Position numbers and translations under genes: made by a program. The notes under the pieces were generated by a model. It searched no databases. It had not been told where the DNA came from and saw nothing but the letters and a program-made list of their open reading frames with translations. A stretch of 13,646 bases of DNA from Candidatus Fermentibacterota bacterium (GTDB lineage Bacteria > JAFGKV01). How positions within the stretch are numbered: position 1 is the first letter of the stretch; each line of letters opens with the position of its first letter. Where the stretch lies: contig JAFGKV010000074.1 in the NCBI GenBank assembly GCA_016928395.1, positions 1 through 13,646 of the forward strand, written 5' to 3'. Below are positions 1 through 6,697 of the stretch, one piece after another.

Positions 1-16
1 GAGCCAACTGCCGGCT

Positions 17-29
17 GTACTCTCAACCC
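17..29 (+). repeat. 13-bp motif shared with the right-hand spacer
   Basis: GTACTCTCAACCC is found here and again, identical and in the same orientation, at 13623-13635. Its first ten bases also occur inverted at 13408-13417 (as TTGAGAGTAC). Three copies of the core, all in gene-free DNA, suggest a dispersed intergenic motif of this genome. Flanking bases do not match, so only the short core is shared. Confidence 0.55.
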
Positions 30-70
30 TGAGAATTCTGAGGGAGCCCGGCGTCCTCAGAGGCCGCACT

Positions 71-98
71 GAACCCTGAACCCTGGAACTTGAACCCT
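71..98 (+). repeat. Four-unit 7-bp tandem repeat (GAACCCT)
   Basis: Units at 71-77, 78-84 and 92-98 read GAACCCT exactly; the third unit (85-91) is the degenerate GGAACTT, which keeps the 7-bp register. This is a short simple-sequence array with no coding role visible. Confidence 0.75.
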
Positions 99-127
99 GC
101 TCGCGAAGCGAGCCCCCCTCCCCCCCC
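99..127. other. Perfect 6-bp hairpin plus C-rich run
   Basis: GCTCGC (99-104) and GCGAGC (108-113) pair perfectly around a GAA loop. The right arm runs into a 15-base run of C broken by one T (113-127). On the minus strand this is a G-run followed by a stable hairpin. It could act as a terminator for an unseen upstream gene, though it has no T-run, or be part of an intergenic repeat. The G-rich minus strand could also form a quadruplex; that is speculation. Confidence 0.45.
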
Positions 128-136
128 ACATCGTGG

Positions 137-165
137 TTGTCAGAACGGCCGGCGGGGCGTATCCT
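137..165 (+). promoter_or_regulatory. Putative sigma70-type promoter of the membrane cassette
   Basis: TTGTCA at 137-142 matches the -35 consensus at five of six bases. TATCCT at 160-165 matches the -10 consensus at four of six, and the spacer is exactly 17 bp. Transcription would start near 172, leaving a leader of about 58 bases before the start codon at 230. It is the only well-spaced pair I found before the first gene. Support is by pattern only. Confidence 0.4.
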
Positions 166-229
166 TGGCCCCACTCGGTTCTTGCGAGGTACAGCCTCGT
201 CGTGCCCGCCGGATGGAAGGAGGGTTTGG

Positions 230-1327
230 ATGATCCTATCCCCATGGTGTCTTCTCTTCATCGCACTCACCGCCCCGTCAGATCTCACCGTCAAAGATAC
301 TCCCAACGATGAGGGATCCAGCGTCACCCTCCGATGGGTCTTCAATGACGAAACCGAGAGCGCGACGGGATTGTCGATCCTGCGGGCCGGTCCCGGAGAG
401 GAATTCGCCGAGATTGAGCAGCTTCCGGTCGACGCCCGGGAGCACGCGGACGAGTCTGCGACCCGCGATACGCCCTATCGCTATCGCGTGGACGCGGTCT
501 ACCCCGACACCGTTCTGGCAGGGGCAACAAGCCGCGAGACCATGGCAAAGGCCCAGTGGTTCAACTGGGATCGTGCCAATATCCTCGTGGGTCTGTTGCT
601 TTTCACGGGGCTCGTCGTCTACTTCGTCACCAAGGCCCGCAGCGGAGTGCACCTCTTCGTGCGGCGTATCGCCGGGCTCGAAGCGGTGGACGAGGCGGTC
701 GGACGGGCCACTGAGATGGGCCGCGCCATCCTCTATATCCCGGGTACCGGGTATGTGGACAGCATCGCCACCATCGCCTCCATGAACATCCTGGGCGAAA
801 TCGCCAAGAAGGCGGCGGAATACGGCACCCACATCATGGTGCCCAACCGGGATCCCATCGTGTTCACCGTAACCCGGGAAATCGTCAAGGGCGCCTATCT
901 CCAGGTCGGCAAACCCGACGCCTTCGATCCGGATTGCGTCACGTTCGTCGTGGAGAATAGTCTGGCCTATGCCTCTGCCATCGACGGCATCATGGCCAGA
1001 GAAAGGCCGGCGACCATCTTCCTGCTGGGTTCGTTCGCTGCGGAAAGTCTCATCCTTGCGGAAACCGGCGCCTCGGTGGGCGCGATCCAGATCGCGGGTA
1101 CCGATGCGATCACGCAGCTTCCGTTCTTCGTTGTTGCGTGCGACTATACACTGCTGGGCGAGGAACTCTACGCGGCCAGCGCCTACCTCTCCCGCGAGCC
1201 TCTCATGTTGGGCGCGCTCAAAGGGCAAGATTGGGGGAAGGCAATCATCGCGGCGGTGCTGATCATCGCGTCCTTGCTGGCATTGGTCTTCAACGTGGAC
1301 GTCAGTCCCATCTTCCGCTCCCAGTAA
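230..1327 (+). CDS. Gene A: signal peptide, FnIII-like domain, TM and DUF6754-like domain
   Basis: Membrane protein of 365 residues, function unknown. Chosen start: ATG at 230, five bases after an ideal Shine-Dalgarno AAGGAGGG (217-224); it opens with a signal-peptide-like hydrophobic stretch (residues 1-16). Residues about 17-105 look like a fibronectin type III beta-sandwich (a VTLRW strand near the start, YRYRVDAV near the end). A TM segment lies at about 117-134 and is followed by the basic KARSGVHLFVRR, which by the positive-inside rule places the next domain in the cytoplasm. Residues about 140-335 resemble the DUF6754 family as I recall it (SMNILGEIAKKAAEYGTHIMV, later LMLGALKGQDW). 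A final TM segment is at about 338-356. The gene is first of four coupled genes; 12 bp separate it from the next. Sure of the architecture, moderately sure of the family name, no function known. Confidence 0.85.
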   Translation: MILSPWCLLFIALTAPSDLTVKDTPNDEGSSVTLRWVFNDETESATGLSILRAGPGEEFAEIEQLPVDAREHADESATRDTPYRYRVDAVYPDTVLAGATSRETMAKAQWFNWDRANILVGLLLFTGLVVYFVTKARSGVHLFVRRIAGLEAVDEAVGRATEMGRAILYIPGTGYVDSIATIASMNILGEIAKKAAEYGTHIMVPNRDPIVFTVTREIVKGAYLQVGKPDAFDPDCVTFVVENSLAYASAIDGIMARERPATIFLLGSFAAESLILAETGASVGAIQIAGTDAITQLPFFVVACDYTLLGEELYAASAYLSREPLMLGALKGQDWGKAIIAAVLIIASLLALVFNVDVSPIFRSQ

Positions 1328-1339
1328 GGAGGGTCTGCC

Positions 1340-2002
1340 ATGCAACGCAAGCTTCCGCTCGCCCTCCTGATCATCATGGGAATTCTCGGCTTCGCCCAGC
1401 TCTTCAGCCCTCATCCCAGGTGGCAGGATACGCACGACATACTGCGCAATGACATGCTGCGGATCATCGGCGCCTTCGCGTTGATTCTGGGCTTGGGCAA
1501 TCTCCTGCGCGCCCATGTCATGAAAATCCAGCGCCGCGCTCAAAACTGGCCCTACAGTATCGTCACTCTCGTCGGGTTTCTCATGGCCGCCACGATAGGC
1601 CTGTTTGGAGATGGACCTCGCCGAGTGGGCATGTTCAGGACCGAGATCAACGGGTTCAAGTTCGATGATATGACCATCTACTTCCAGATCATCGTACCCC
1701 TGGGCGCCACCATGTTTGCGCTCCTGGCCTTCTTCATGGCCTCGGCGGCATACCGATCCTTCAGGGCAAAGGGCTTCCTCGCGGTCCTTCTTTTGCTCTC
1801 GGCATTCGTGGTCATGCTGGGCCAGGTACCCGTCGGTGCGGCCATAAGCCGTCACTTCCCCGACATCGCCGACTTCATCATGCGCGTGCCCAATACCGCG
1901 AGCAAACGGGGCATCGAGATGGGTATCATTTTGGGGATGATCGCGACCATGCTCAAAATCATGGCGGGTATCGAGCGAAGCTGGATGGGAGGTGGCGAAT
2001 GA
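1340..2002 (+). CDS. Gene B: six-TM protein of the A-D cassette
   Basis: Polytopic inner-membrane protein of 220 residues that I do not recognise. Hydrophobic segments lie at about 6-22, 40-57, 72-90, 112-136, 145-163 and 190-209. The longest loops are at about 91-111 (GDGPRRVGMFR and following) and 164-189. No catalytic motif or known transporter signature is visible. The Shine-Dalgarno AAGGAGGG (1326-1333) overlaps the stop codon of gene A and sits six bases before ATG. The stop overlaps the next start as ATGA (1999-2002), so translation is probably coupled. Its place between two proteins with soluble domains suggests that it is a membrane scaffold or channel subunit of a complex; that is inference. 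Confidence 0.85.
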   Translation: MQRKLPLALLIIMGILGFAQLFSPHPRWQDTHDILRNDMLRIIGAFALILGLGNLLRAHVMKIQRRAQNWPYSIVTLVGFLMAATIGLFGDGPRRVGMFRTEINGFKFDDMTIYFQIIVPLGATMFALLAFFMASAAYRSFRAKGFLAVLLLLSAFVVMLGQVPVGAAISRHFPDIADFIMRVPNTASKRGIEMGIILGMIATMLKIMAGIERSWMGGGE

Positions 2003-2859
2003 ACCTTGCCAAGCTTCTCGTGCTGGATCGGAAGATTATCTTCCTGGTCATGGCCTTGGTCATCGGGATTCCAATCATCGTACCCTTCGGCCTTCCCATT
2101 ACCGTGACTGAGCGTACCCAGAAACTGTTCGACGTGGTTGACGCCACGCCCCCCGACAAGGCGGTGCTGATCTCGACCGACTACGCTCCCCAGACGGAAC
2201 CCGAGCTCCACCCCATGATGTTCTCGCTGCTTAGGCACTGCCTCGCGCGAAAGATCAGGGTCCTGGTGGTAACCCTCTATGTCGAAGCCGGCGGGCTGGC
2301 GGAACAGGCGGTGGAGACCGTCATCAAGGAGTTCAACTCCCGCGCCACGTCCAATGCTGACAGTATCATTTATGGCAGGGACATCGTCTATCTGGGGTGG
2401 CAGCCGCCGCCCATCATTCCCATCTTAGGCATGGGGCGCAGCATTACCGATGTCTACCCCGTCGACTGGTACAAGCAGCCAGTGCCCAGTATGCCCGTGA
2501 TGAATGGCATCAATACCTATGACGACATCAGTATCGTGGTGGCGTTCTCGGGCGGCAGCTCCCCGATCTGGTATGTGCAATTCGCGCAAACCAGATATGG
2601 CGTCAAGGTGGGTGGCGGCGTTACCGCGGTTAGCGTTCCTGACTTCTACCCCTATCTGGAGTCAGGCCAGTTGAGCGGCCTTCTCGCCGGCATGAAGGGA
2701 GCCTCGGAGTACGAGGAACTGGTCGCCACCGTGACCGGAGTGCCCGGGCGACGAAAGGCGACGGAGGGCATGAGTTCGCAATCCGCCGCGCACTTGGCGA
2801 TTATGGCCTTCATCGTCTTCGGCAATATCGGCTACTTCGCCACCAAGAGGAGGCGGTAA
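1999..2859 (+). CDS. Gene C: soluble domain held between two TM segments
   Basis: Membrane-anchored protein of 286 residues, function unknown. TM segments lie at about 12-33 and 263-281; the N-terminus (RK before the TM) and the C-terminus (KRRR) are basic, so by the positive-inside rule the large middle domain may lie outside the cytoplasm. That domain alternates predicted strands and helices in a Rossmann-like manner: KAVLIST (54-60), a helix, then KIRVLVVTLY (85-94), later DISIVVAFSGG (176-186). Its end, PYLESGQLSGLLAGMKGAS, resembles the AYLSREPLMLGALKGQD end of gene A's domain, so the two may be distant paralogues. The gene overlaps B by four bases (ATGA) and D by one (TAATG); the RBS is GGGAGGTGG (1986-1994). 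No catalytic residues can be assigned. Confidence 0.85.
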   Translation: MNLAKLLVLDRKIIFLVMALVIGIPIIVPFGLPITVTERTQKLFDVVDATPPDKAVLISTDYAPQTEPELHPMMFSLLRHCLARKIRVLVVTLYVEAGGLAEQAVETVIKEFNSRATSNADSIIYGRDIVYLGWQPPPIIPILGMGRSITDVYPVDWYKQPVPSMPVMNGINTYDDISIVVAFSGGSSPIWYVQFAQTRYGVKVGGGVTAVSVPDFYPYLESGQLSGLLAGMKGASEYEELVATVTGVPGRRKATEGMSSQSAAHLAIMAFIVFGNIGYFATKRRR

Positions 2860-3545
2860 TGAATATCAGCACAGATCCCTGGGTCTGGGTTGGGGTGTTC
2901 CTGACCCTCTCCATCTTCTCCTTCCTCTGGAAAGAGAACGGGTTCTACCGCTTCGGCGAGCATCTCTTCGTCGGCGTCTCCAATGGTTGGAGCCTGGCCT
3001 TCATGTGGAACAATGTCATCAAGCCCGTGCTCATCGACCGGGTCCACATGACGTTCAAGACCGCGGGCAGCGAAGGCCTCTCATGGAAGCTGTTCGATCC
3101 GTACCAGGATACGAACTTCCTCCTTATCCTCTGGGGCATCATCGGATGCCTCTACTTCACGCGCTTCATCCCCAAGGTCTCCTGGCTCGTGAGAATCCCC
3201 ATCGGCATCTTCATGGGCTACTACACGGGGCTCTCCGTGCCCGCATACTTTCAGGGTTCGATCTTGCCCCAGATGGGCGCGACGGTGCTGACAAGGAACA
3301 GCTTCGCCTCCACCGGCACCGCTGCCGTAGCCGTGCTGGTCTTGATCGGCGTGTTGTGCACCCTGAGCTATTTCTTCTTCTCCAAGGAGCACAAGGGATT
3401 CCTCAAGGGCACTTCCTACATCGGCATCATCTTCATCATGGTGGGCTTCGGCGCATCATTCGGGTTCACCGTGATGGCGCGTATGTCGTTGGCCATCGGG
3501 CGCTTCACGTTCCTCCTGAGGGACTGGCTCGGGCTGGTGCAGTAG
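2859..3545 (+). CDS. Gene D: polytopic membrane protein of the A-D cassette
   Basis: Integral membrane protein of 228 residues, not recognised. Hydrophobic segments are at about 9-25, 35-55, 86-104, 108-128, 153-173 and 184-204. The C-terminal stretch MARMSLAIGRFTFLLRDWLG (207-226) is amphipathic and reads like an interfacial or protein-contact helix. Polar loops include VHMTFKTAGSEGLSWKLFDP (62-81) and the 129-150 region. No transporter or enzyme motif is visible. The start is fixed by the strong Shine-Dalgarno GAGGAGG (2847-2853) and the one-base TAATG overlap with gene C. It is the last gene of the coupled set; a large hairpin follows 19 bp downstream. Confidence 0.84.
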   Translation: MNISTDPWVWVGVFLTLSIFSFLWKENGFYRFGEHLFVGVSNGWSLAFMWNNVIKPVLIDRVHMTFKTAGSEGLSWKLFDPYQDTNFLLILWGIIGCLYFTRFIPKVSWLVRIPIGIFMGYYTGLSVPAYFQGSILPQMGATVLTRNSFASTGTAAVAVLVLIGVLCTLSYFFFSKEHKGFLKGTSYIGIIFIMVGFGASFGFTVMARMSLAIGRFTFLLRDWLGLVQ

Positions 3546-3564
3546 CCCGAAGCCGAAGGTAGAC

Positions 3565-3610
3565 CGGGCCGTGCATCGTGATGCGTTCGTCGCACACGAT
3601 GCACGGCCCG
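3565..3610 (+). terminator. Strong hairpin between the cassette and the phosphatase gene
   Basis: The 16-base arm at 3565-3580 is perfectly complementary to 3595-3610. Inside it, after a single unpaired A, TGCG (3582-3585) pairs with CGCA (3591-3594) around the loop TTCGT, giving 20 base pairs in all. Only a weak T-rich stretch (TGTGTTCTAT) follows, so it may be a partial terminator, an attenuator or a transcript-stabilising structure rather than a full intrinsic terminator. It begins 19 bp after the stop of gene D. Confidence 0.65.
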
Positions 3611-3641
3611 TGTGTTCTATCCCGCGGGGAGAGATAGAGAC

Positions 3642-6248
3642 GTGAGCACGCGGAACACGGGGCCGAATAGGCGTCGGCCATGGGTAGTGGTGATGGTGGC
3701 CCTGTTTCTACTGCCTACCTTCCTCGCCCCAAGTGAAGTCCGCCTCGAGCTGGCGGCCGTCGGCTTGGCCGTGGGGCTGCTCGCAGCCGTGGTGCGCCGC
3801 AAGGATGTGACCGGCGAAACCTGGCGCTTCATCGCCGGGCCGCCCGTGTTTCTCGTGGCCGTAGTAGTGAGCGATCTGCTTTCCGGTGTGCTGGGCGGGA
3901 GGATTCCGCCTCTTCTGCAGGTAGTCGAGCTGGGGCTGAAGTCCCTCGGCCTCGGATGGTCGGTCCTGGCTCTGCTCCGGCTCGGCAAGGGCAGTTGGAC
4001 TACCGCATCATGGCGGGCCGCGGTCCCGGCGCTGATCGCGTATCTTCTGATCTCGGTGAATGCCGGCTCAGCCTCCATCGCGGTGTTCCTGGGCGCGCTG
4101 GCGCTGTGGGGCATTCCCACTCACTGGCTGCACGAGCTGCGAGGCCGCACGGGGAGATGGCAGAAATGGCTCCTCGTGTTGATGACTCCCCTGGCCTTCA
4201 TCTTCGGCTCCTCGATCCGTGCCGCCGGGGATGAGATAAATATCTCCGGTGGAGAACAGACGGCCTCCGGCATTTTGGGAGGTGTTCAGACTCTCCTGCT
4301 CTTCGTCTGGTTGACCCTTCCTGCCCGGCTCCTGCTTCGAAGCTTCCGGCATCTCATGCTGGGGCTTTCCATCAGGATGCGGCTGGTGCTCACCTACGTG
4401 TTCAGCACGCTCCTGCCGGGGTTTCTTGCGTTGGTCCTGGTCGGCGTCGTGGTGTTCGCGGGCATAGGCACCTTGCGGGCGCGCGTGGCCAGCAACCTGA
4501 TCGTGCGTGATCTCGAGACCCTGGCATCGCAGCTTGATCATGGGGTGCCTGGTGCATCCGACCAGCTGGATAGTCTGACCGCCGGTCTCTATGCCCGCGG
4601 CAGAGCGGACACGACGGCAGCAACAGCCGTCGCCGTGCCTTTCGGTCTCGCATCCATTGCTGATTCCCTCCTGAGGAGAGACTTAGGGCCCCTGAACGTG
4701 AACGTAGCAGCCTCCCGGACGGTGGCCGCCACGCCAGAGACATGGATCAAGTTGGCCCAGCGTGGTTCGTGGATCCTGCCCGACACGCTGATGGTTGACC
4801 ACGAAATGCTTTCCGCATCGGGTCGTGGCGCCGCCATCGTTGCCGTCGGTAATGGTGGGGCTGCGTTTGTTGCCGCCGAATCCCTGGAAGCGTCAGATAT
4901 GGTCCACGTGTTGGCACGGCCCCTCAACGAACGGGTGGCGGAAGGTTACAAGAGGATCGTCGGCGCCGATCTCATGATCAGTCCGACCGCCTCCATGCTG
5001 TTCACCCCTGAGGGATCGGAAGTGACCATCAGTCAGAGGGATCAGAAAGGCCCCGCGGCTTCCATATCGACCAGGGCTTCGGTGGGAGGCGGTCTCTTCC
5101 ACCGGCCAATCAGGCAAGGCATCTGCGAACTGCGAGCGACCCAGGATTCCGATCAGGTGAGTCATCTGCGCGGCGTGGTCGTGGTGCGCACCAGCCTCGC
5201 CGGGCTGGTGGGCAGCCTGTTCTCGACCAGGGGCCTCAACCTAGTAGTTGTGGTCGTCGAGGGTGTGCTGGCAGCCCTCATCTTGATAGCCTTGGTGTTC
5301 ACCACCATCATCGGGTTTTCCCTCAATGGCACCATCACCTCGTCCATGGCGGCCCTGAAGCATGGCGCACAACGGCTCAGTCAGGGCGATCTTGATGTTC
5401 GCGTCGAGATACCGGCCCGCGGAGAGATGGGCCGGCTGGCCGAGAGCTTCAATCGCCTTGCCCATGATCTGAAGCGACTCGTACGGCAGGTAGCGGAGAA
5501 GGAACGCCTTGACCGGGAGCTGCAGATCGCGCGGGAGATTCAGGTCAACCTCCAGCCGGGCGTGCTACCGGAGGTAGGAGGCATCGAACTCGCGGCCATA
5601 AGCCGACCCGCTAAGGAAGTCGCCGGCGACTACTACGATGCGATCATGGTGGAGCCCGGAAGGCTGGTCATGGTTGTGGCCGATGCCAGCGGCAAGGGCG
5701 TCGCGGCTGCCATGCTGGTGAGCAACCTTCAATCCGCGTTGCATGTGCTTTTGAGCCAGGATCTTCCTCTGGACACAATCGTTCGTCGCCTCAATAGCGT
5801 CGTGTGCAAGAACTCGCCCGCCGAGATGTTCATTACATTCTTTATCGGCGTGATTGACGCCCAGCGCCTCCGGATCGACTATGTCAATGCGGGCCACGAT
5901 GAGCCGCTTATCATCCGCGGTAACGACACGGTACGGCTCGGTCCCGGCGGATTGCTGTTGGGCATGTTTCCCGAGGCCAGACATGCCATCGGCCACTTCG
6001 ATCTAAAGGTAGGCGACGTACTCACCCTGTACTCAGACGGCGTGACGGAGGCGATGAACGCTTCAGAGGAGGAGTTCGGCGTGGATCGGCTGGAATCCGC
6101 GATCCGGGATGCCCCTGACGCCGATTCGCCCGCCATCCTCTCGTTCGTGTTGGACCGGGTACGGGCCCATACGGGAGATCAGGCCGCCCCCGCCGACGAT
6201 CTCACCATGCTCATCGCCCGGGTGAAGAGTTCCTCGAACGCCTCCTGA
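3642..6248 (+). CDS. Polytopic HAMP-PP2C (RsbU/SpoIIE-type) protein phosphatase
   Basis: Membrane-bound serine/threonine phosphatase of 868 residues. The N-terminal part (about 14-275) has several hydrophobic segments. A large, probably extracytoplasmic, region (about 280-530) of unrecognised fold follows, then a TM (about 531-560), a HAMP linker (about 561-615, MAALKHGAQRLSQGDLDVRV) and a helical signalling segment (LDRELQIAREIQVNLQP). The PP2C catalytic domain spans about 635-865. Its metal-binding acidic motifs are intact: GDYYD (662-666), DASGKG (681-686), YSDGVTEA (797-804) and DDLTML (852-857). This family usually dephosphorylates a STAS-domain anti-sigma antagonist, but none is encoded here. 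Start: GTG at 3642 with GGGGAGAG (3626-3633) eight bases ahead; an in-frame GTG at 3612 abuts the hairpin and lacks such a site. It lies 96 bp after gene D and has no obvious promoter of its own. The family is certain; the substrate is unknown. Confidence 0.93.
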   Translation: MSTRNTGPNRRRPWVVVMVALFLLPTFLAPSEVRLELAAVGLAVGLLAAVVRRKDVTGETWRFIAGPPVFLVAVVVSDLLSGVLGGRIPPLLQVVELGLKSLGLGWSVLALLRLGKGSWTTASWRAAVPALIAYLLISVNAGSASIAVFLGALALWGIPTHWLHELRGRTGRWQKWLLVLMTPLAFIFGSSIRAAGDEINISGGEQTASGILGGVQTLLLFVWLTLPARLLLRSFRHLMLGLSIRMRLVLTYVFSTLLPGFLALVLVGVVVFAGIGTLRARVASNLIVRDLETLASQLDHGVPGASDQLDSLTAGLYARGRADTTAATAVAVPFGLASIADSLLRRDLGPLNVNVAASRTVAATPETWIKLAQRGSWILPDTLMVDHEMLSASGRGAAIVAVGNGGAAFVAAESLEASDMVHVLARPLNERVAEGYKRIVGADLMISPTASMLFTPEGSEVTISQRDQKGPAASISTRASVGGGLFHRPIRQGICELRATQDSDQVSHLRGVVVVRTSLAGLVGSLFSTRGLNLVVVVVEGVLAALILIALVFTTIIGFSLNGTITSSMAALKHGAQRLSQGDLDVRVEIPARGEMGRLAESFNRLAHDLKRLVRQVAEKERLDRELQIAREIQVNLQPGVLPEVGGIELAAISRPAKEVAGDYYDAIMVEPGRLVMVVADASGKGVAAAMLVSNLQSALHVLLSQDLPLDTIVRRLNSVVCKNSPAEMFITFFIGVIDAQRLRIDYVNAGHDEPLIIRGNDTVRLGPGGLLLGMFPEARHAIGHFDLKVGDVLTLYSDGVTEAMNASEEEFGVDRLESAIRDAPDADSPAILSFVLDRVRAHTGDQAAPADDLTMLIARVKSSSNAS

Positions 6249-6261
6249 GCCCGTGCTCAGG
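6244..6261. terminator. Hairpin holding both convergent stop codons
   Basis: CCTGAGC (6244-6250) pairs perfectly with GCTCAGG (6255-6261) around the loop CCGT. The TGA of the phosphatase (6246-6248) lies in the left arm, and the TGA of the minus-strand lipoprotein gene (6257-6259) in the right arm. A shared bidirectional terminator is plausible, but no T-run follows on either side, so intrinsic termination would be weak. Confidence 0.45.
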
Positions 6262-6571
6262 GAACCCCCGTGTGCGTCTCTGTCGTGTTGAAGGTGGAGG
6301 AGACCAAGACACCGCGGTCATCGAACCGGGCCACCAGGTCGGTGGCCGACGAGCCCGAGAAGAGGCTCCACCTGTAGCGCGCATAGGTCCACGTCACCAG
6401 CCCATTGTCGAGCCCGGTGCGCCATGGCTGCCCGAGCATGTTGATCACATCCGCCTGGGTGGTGACCCCCGGTGTCAGATCCGCTACACGGTCCACGGCG
6501 AACCGCCGACCCACACCGGCGCAGGCCATGACCACCACAAGAGTCAGCAATACCCGGATTCTCGTTTTCAT
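6257..6571 (-). CDS. BamE/SmpA-like small lipoprotein
   Basis: Predicted lipoprotein of 104 residues. The N-terminus MKTRIRVLLTLVVVMAC is a signal sequence with a lipobox ending at Cys17, so the mature protein is probably lipid-anchored in the envelope. The rest resembles the SmpA/OmlA (BamE) fold: the DLTPGVTTQADVINMLGQPW signature (31-50), then the strands LVTWTYARYRW and a closing strand DLVARFDDRGVLVSSTF. In BamE such a domain supports outer membrane protein assembly; many stand-alone relatives are uncharacterised, and no other Bam component is near, so the role is open. Start supported by AGGAGG (6580-6585) eight bases ahead of ATG. It is convergent with the phosphatase gene and lies 126 bp downstream of the efflux operon on the same strand, so it may be its distal gene. 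Confidence 0.78.
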   Translation of the reverse strand: MKTRIRVLLTLVVVMACAGVGRRFAVDRVADLTPGVTTQADVINMLGQPWRTGLDNGLVTWTYARYRWSLFSGSSATDLVARFDDRGVLVSSTFNTTETHTGVP

Positions 6572-6697
6572 GCCCGTATCCTCCTGACCAAGGGAGCCGG
6601 GATGCCCCGTGCGCCTATCTCCAAGAAGAAGCCCACCGTGCGCCGATCGCGCCCCGGCCTCCTCTTCACCTCTTTCCTTCTTTGCCTCTTCACTCCC
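6572..6697. other. Spacer between the efflux operon and the lipoprotein gene
   Basis: The 126-bp gap holds no gene. Next to the permease stop, 6657-6697 is almost pure pyrimidine on the plus strand (polypurine on the transcribed minus strand). CCGTGCGCC occurs twice (near 6607 and 6639). I find no clear terminator or promoter, so read-through from the permease gene into the lipoprotein gene is possible. Confidence 0.5.

Larger units (their letters stand above)
1..229. other. Repeat-rich 5' spacer before the membrane cassette
   Basis: I see no credible gene here. The stretch holds an 8-bp palindrome AGAATTCT (32-39), a dyad CTGAGG/CCTCAG (38-43 and 55-60), a four-unit 7-bp tandem repeat (71-98), a short perfect hairpin followed by a C-run (99-127), and a promoter-like pair (137-165). 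The last part carries the ribosome binding site of the first gene. The density of small repeats is typical of an intergenic repeat cluster, and it mirrors the repeat-rich spacer at the other end of the window. Confidence 0.7.

Noticed and set aside
137-229. Longer gene A starting at TTG 137
   Set aside because: It would put 31 arginine/glycine-rich residues before the signal peptide and overlaps the promoter-like site; ATG 230 has an ideal ribosome binding site.
278-1855. 525-codon open frame on the minus strand opposite genes A and B
   Set aside because: Its product is rich in Asp, His, Arg and Gly with no family features, while the plus strand has signal peptides, TM segments and ribosome binding sites. 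It is a high-GC antisense shadow.
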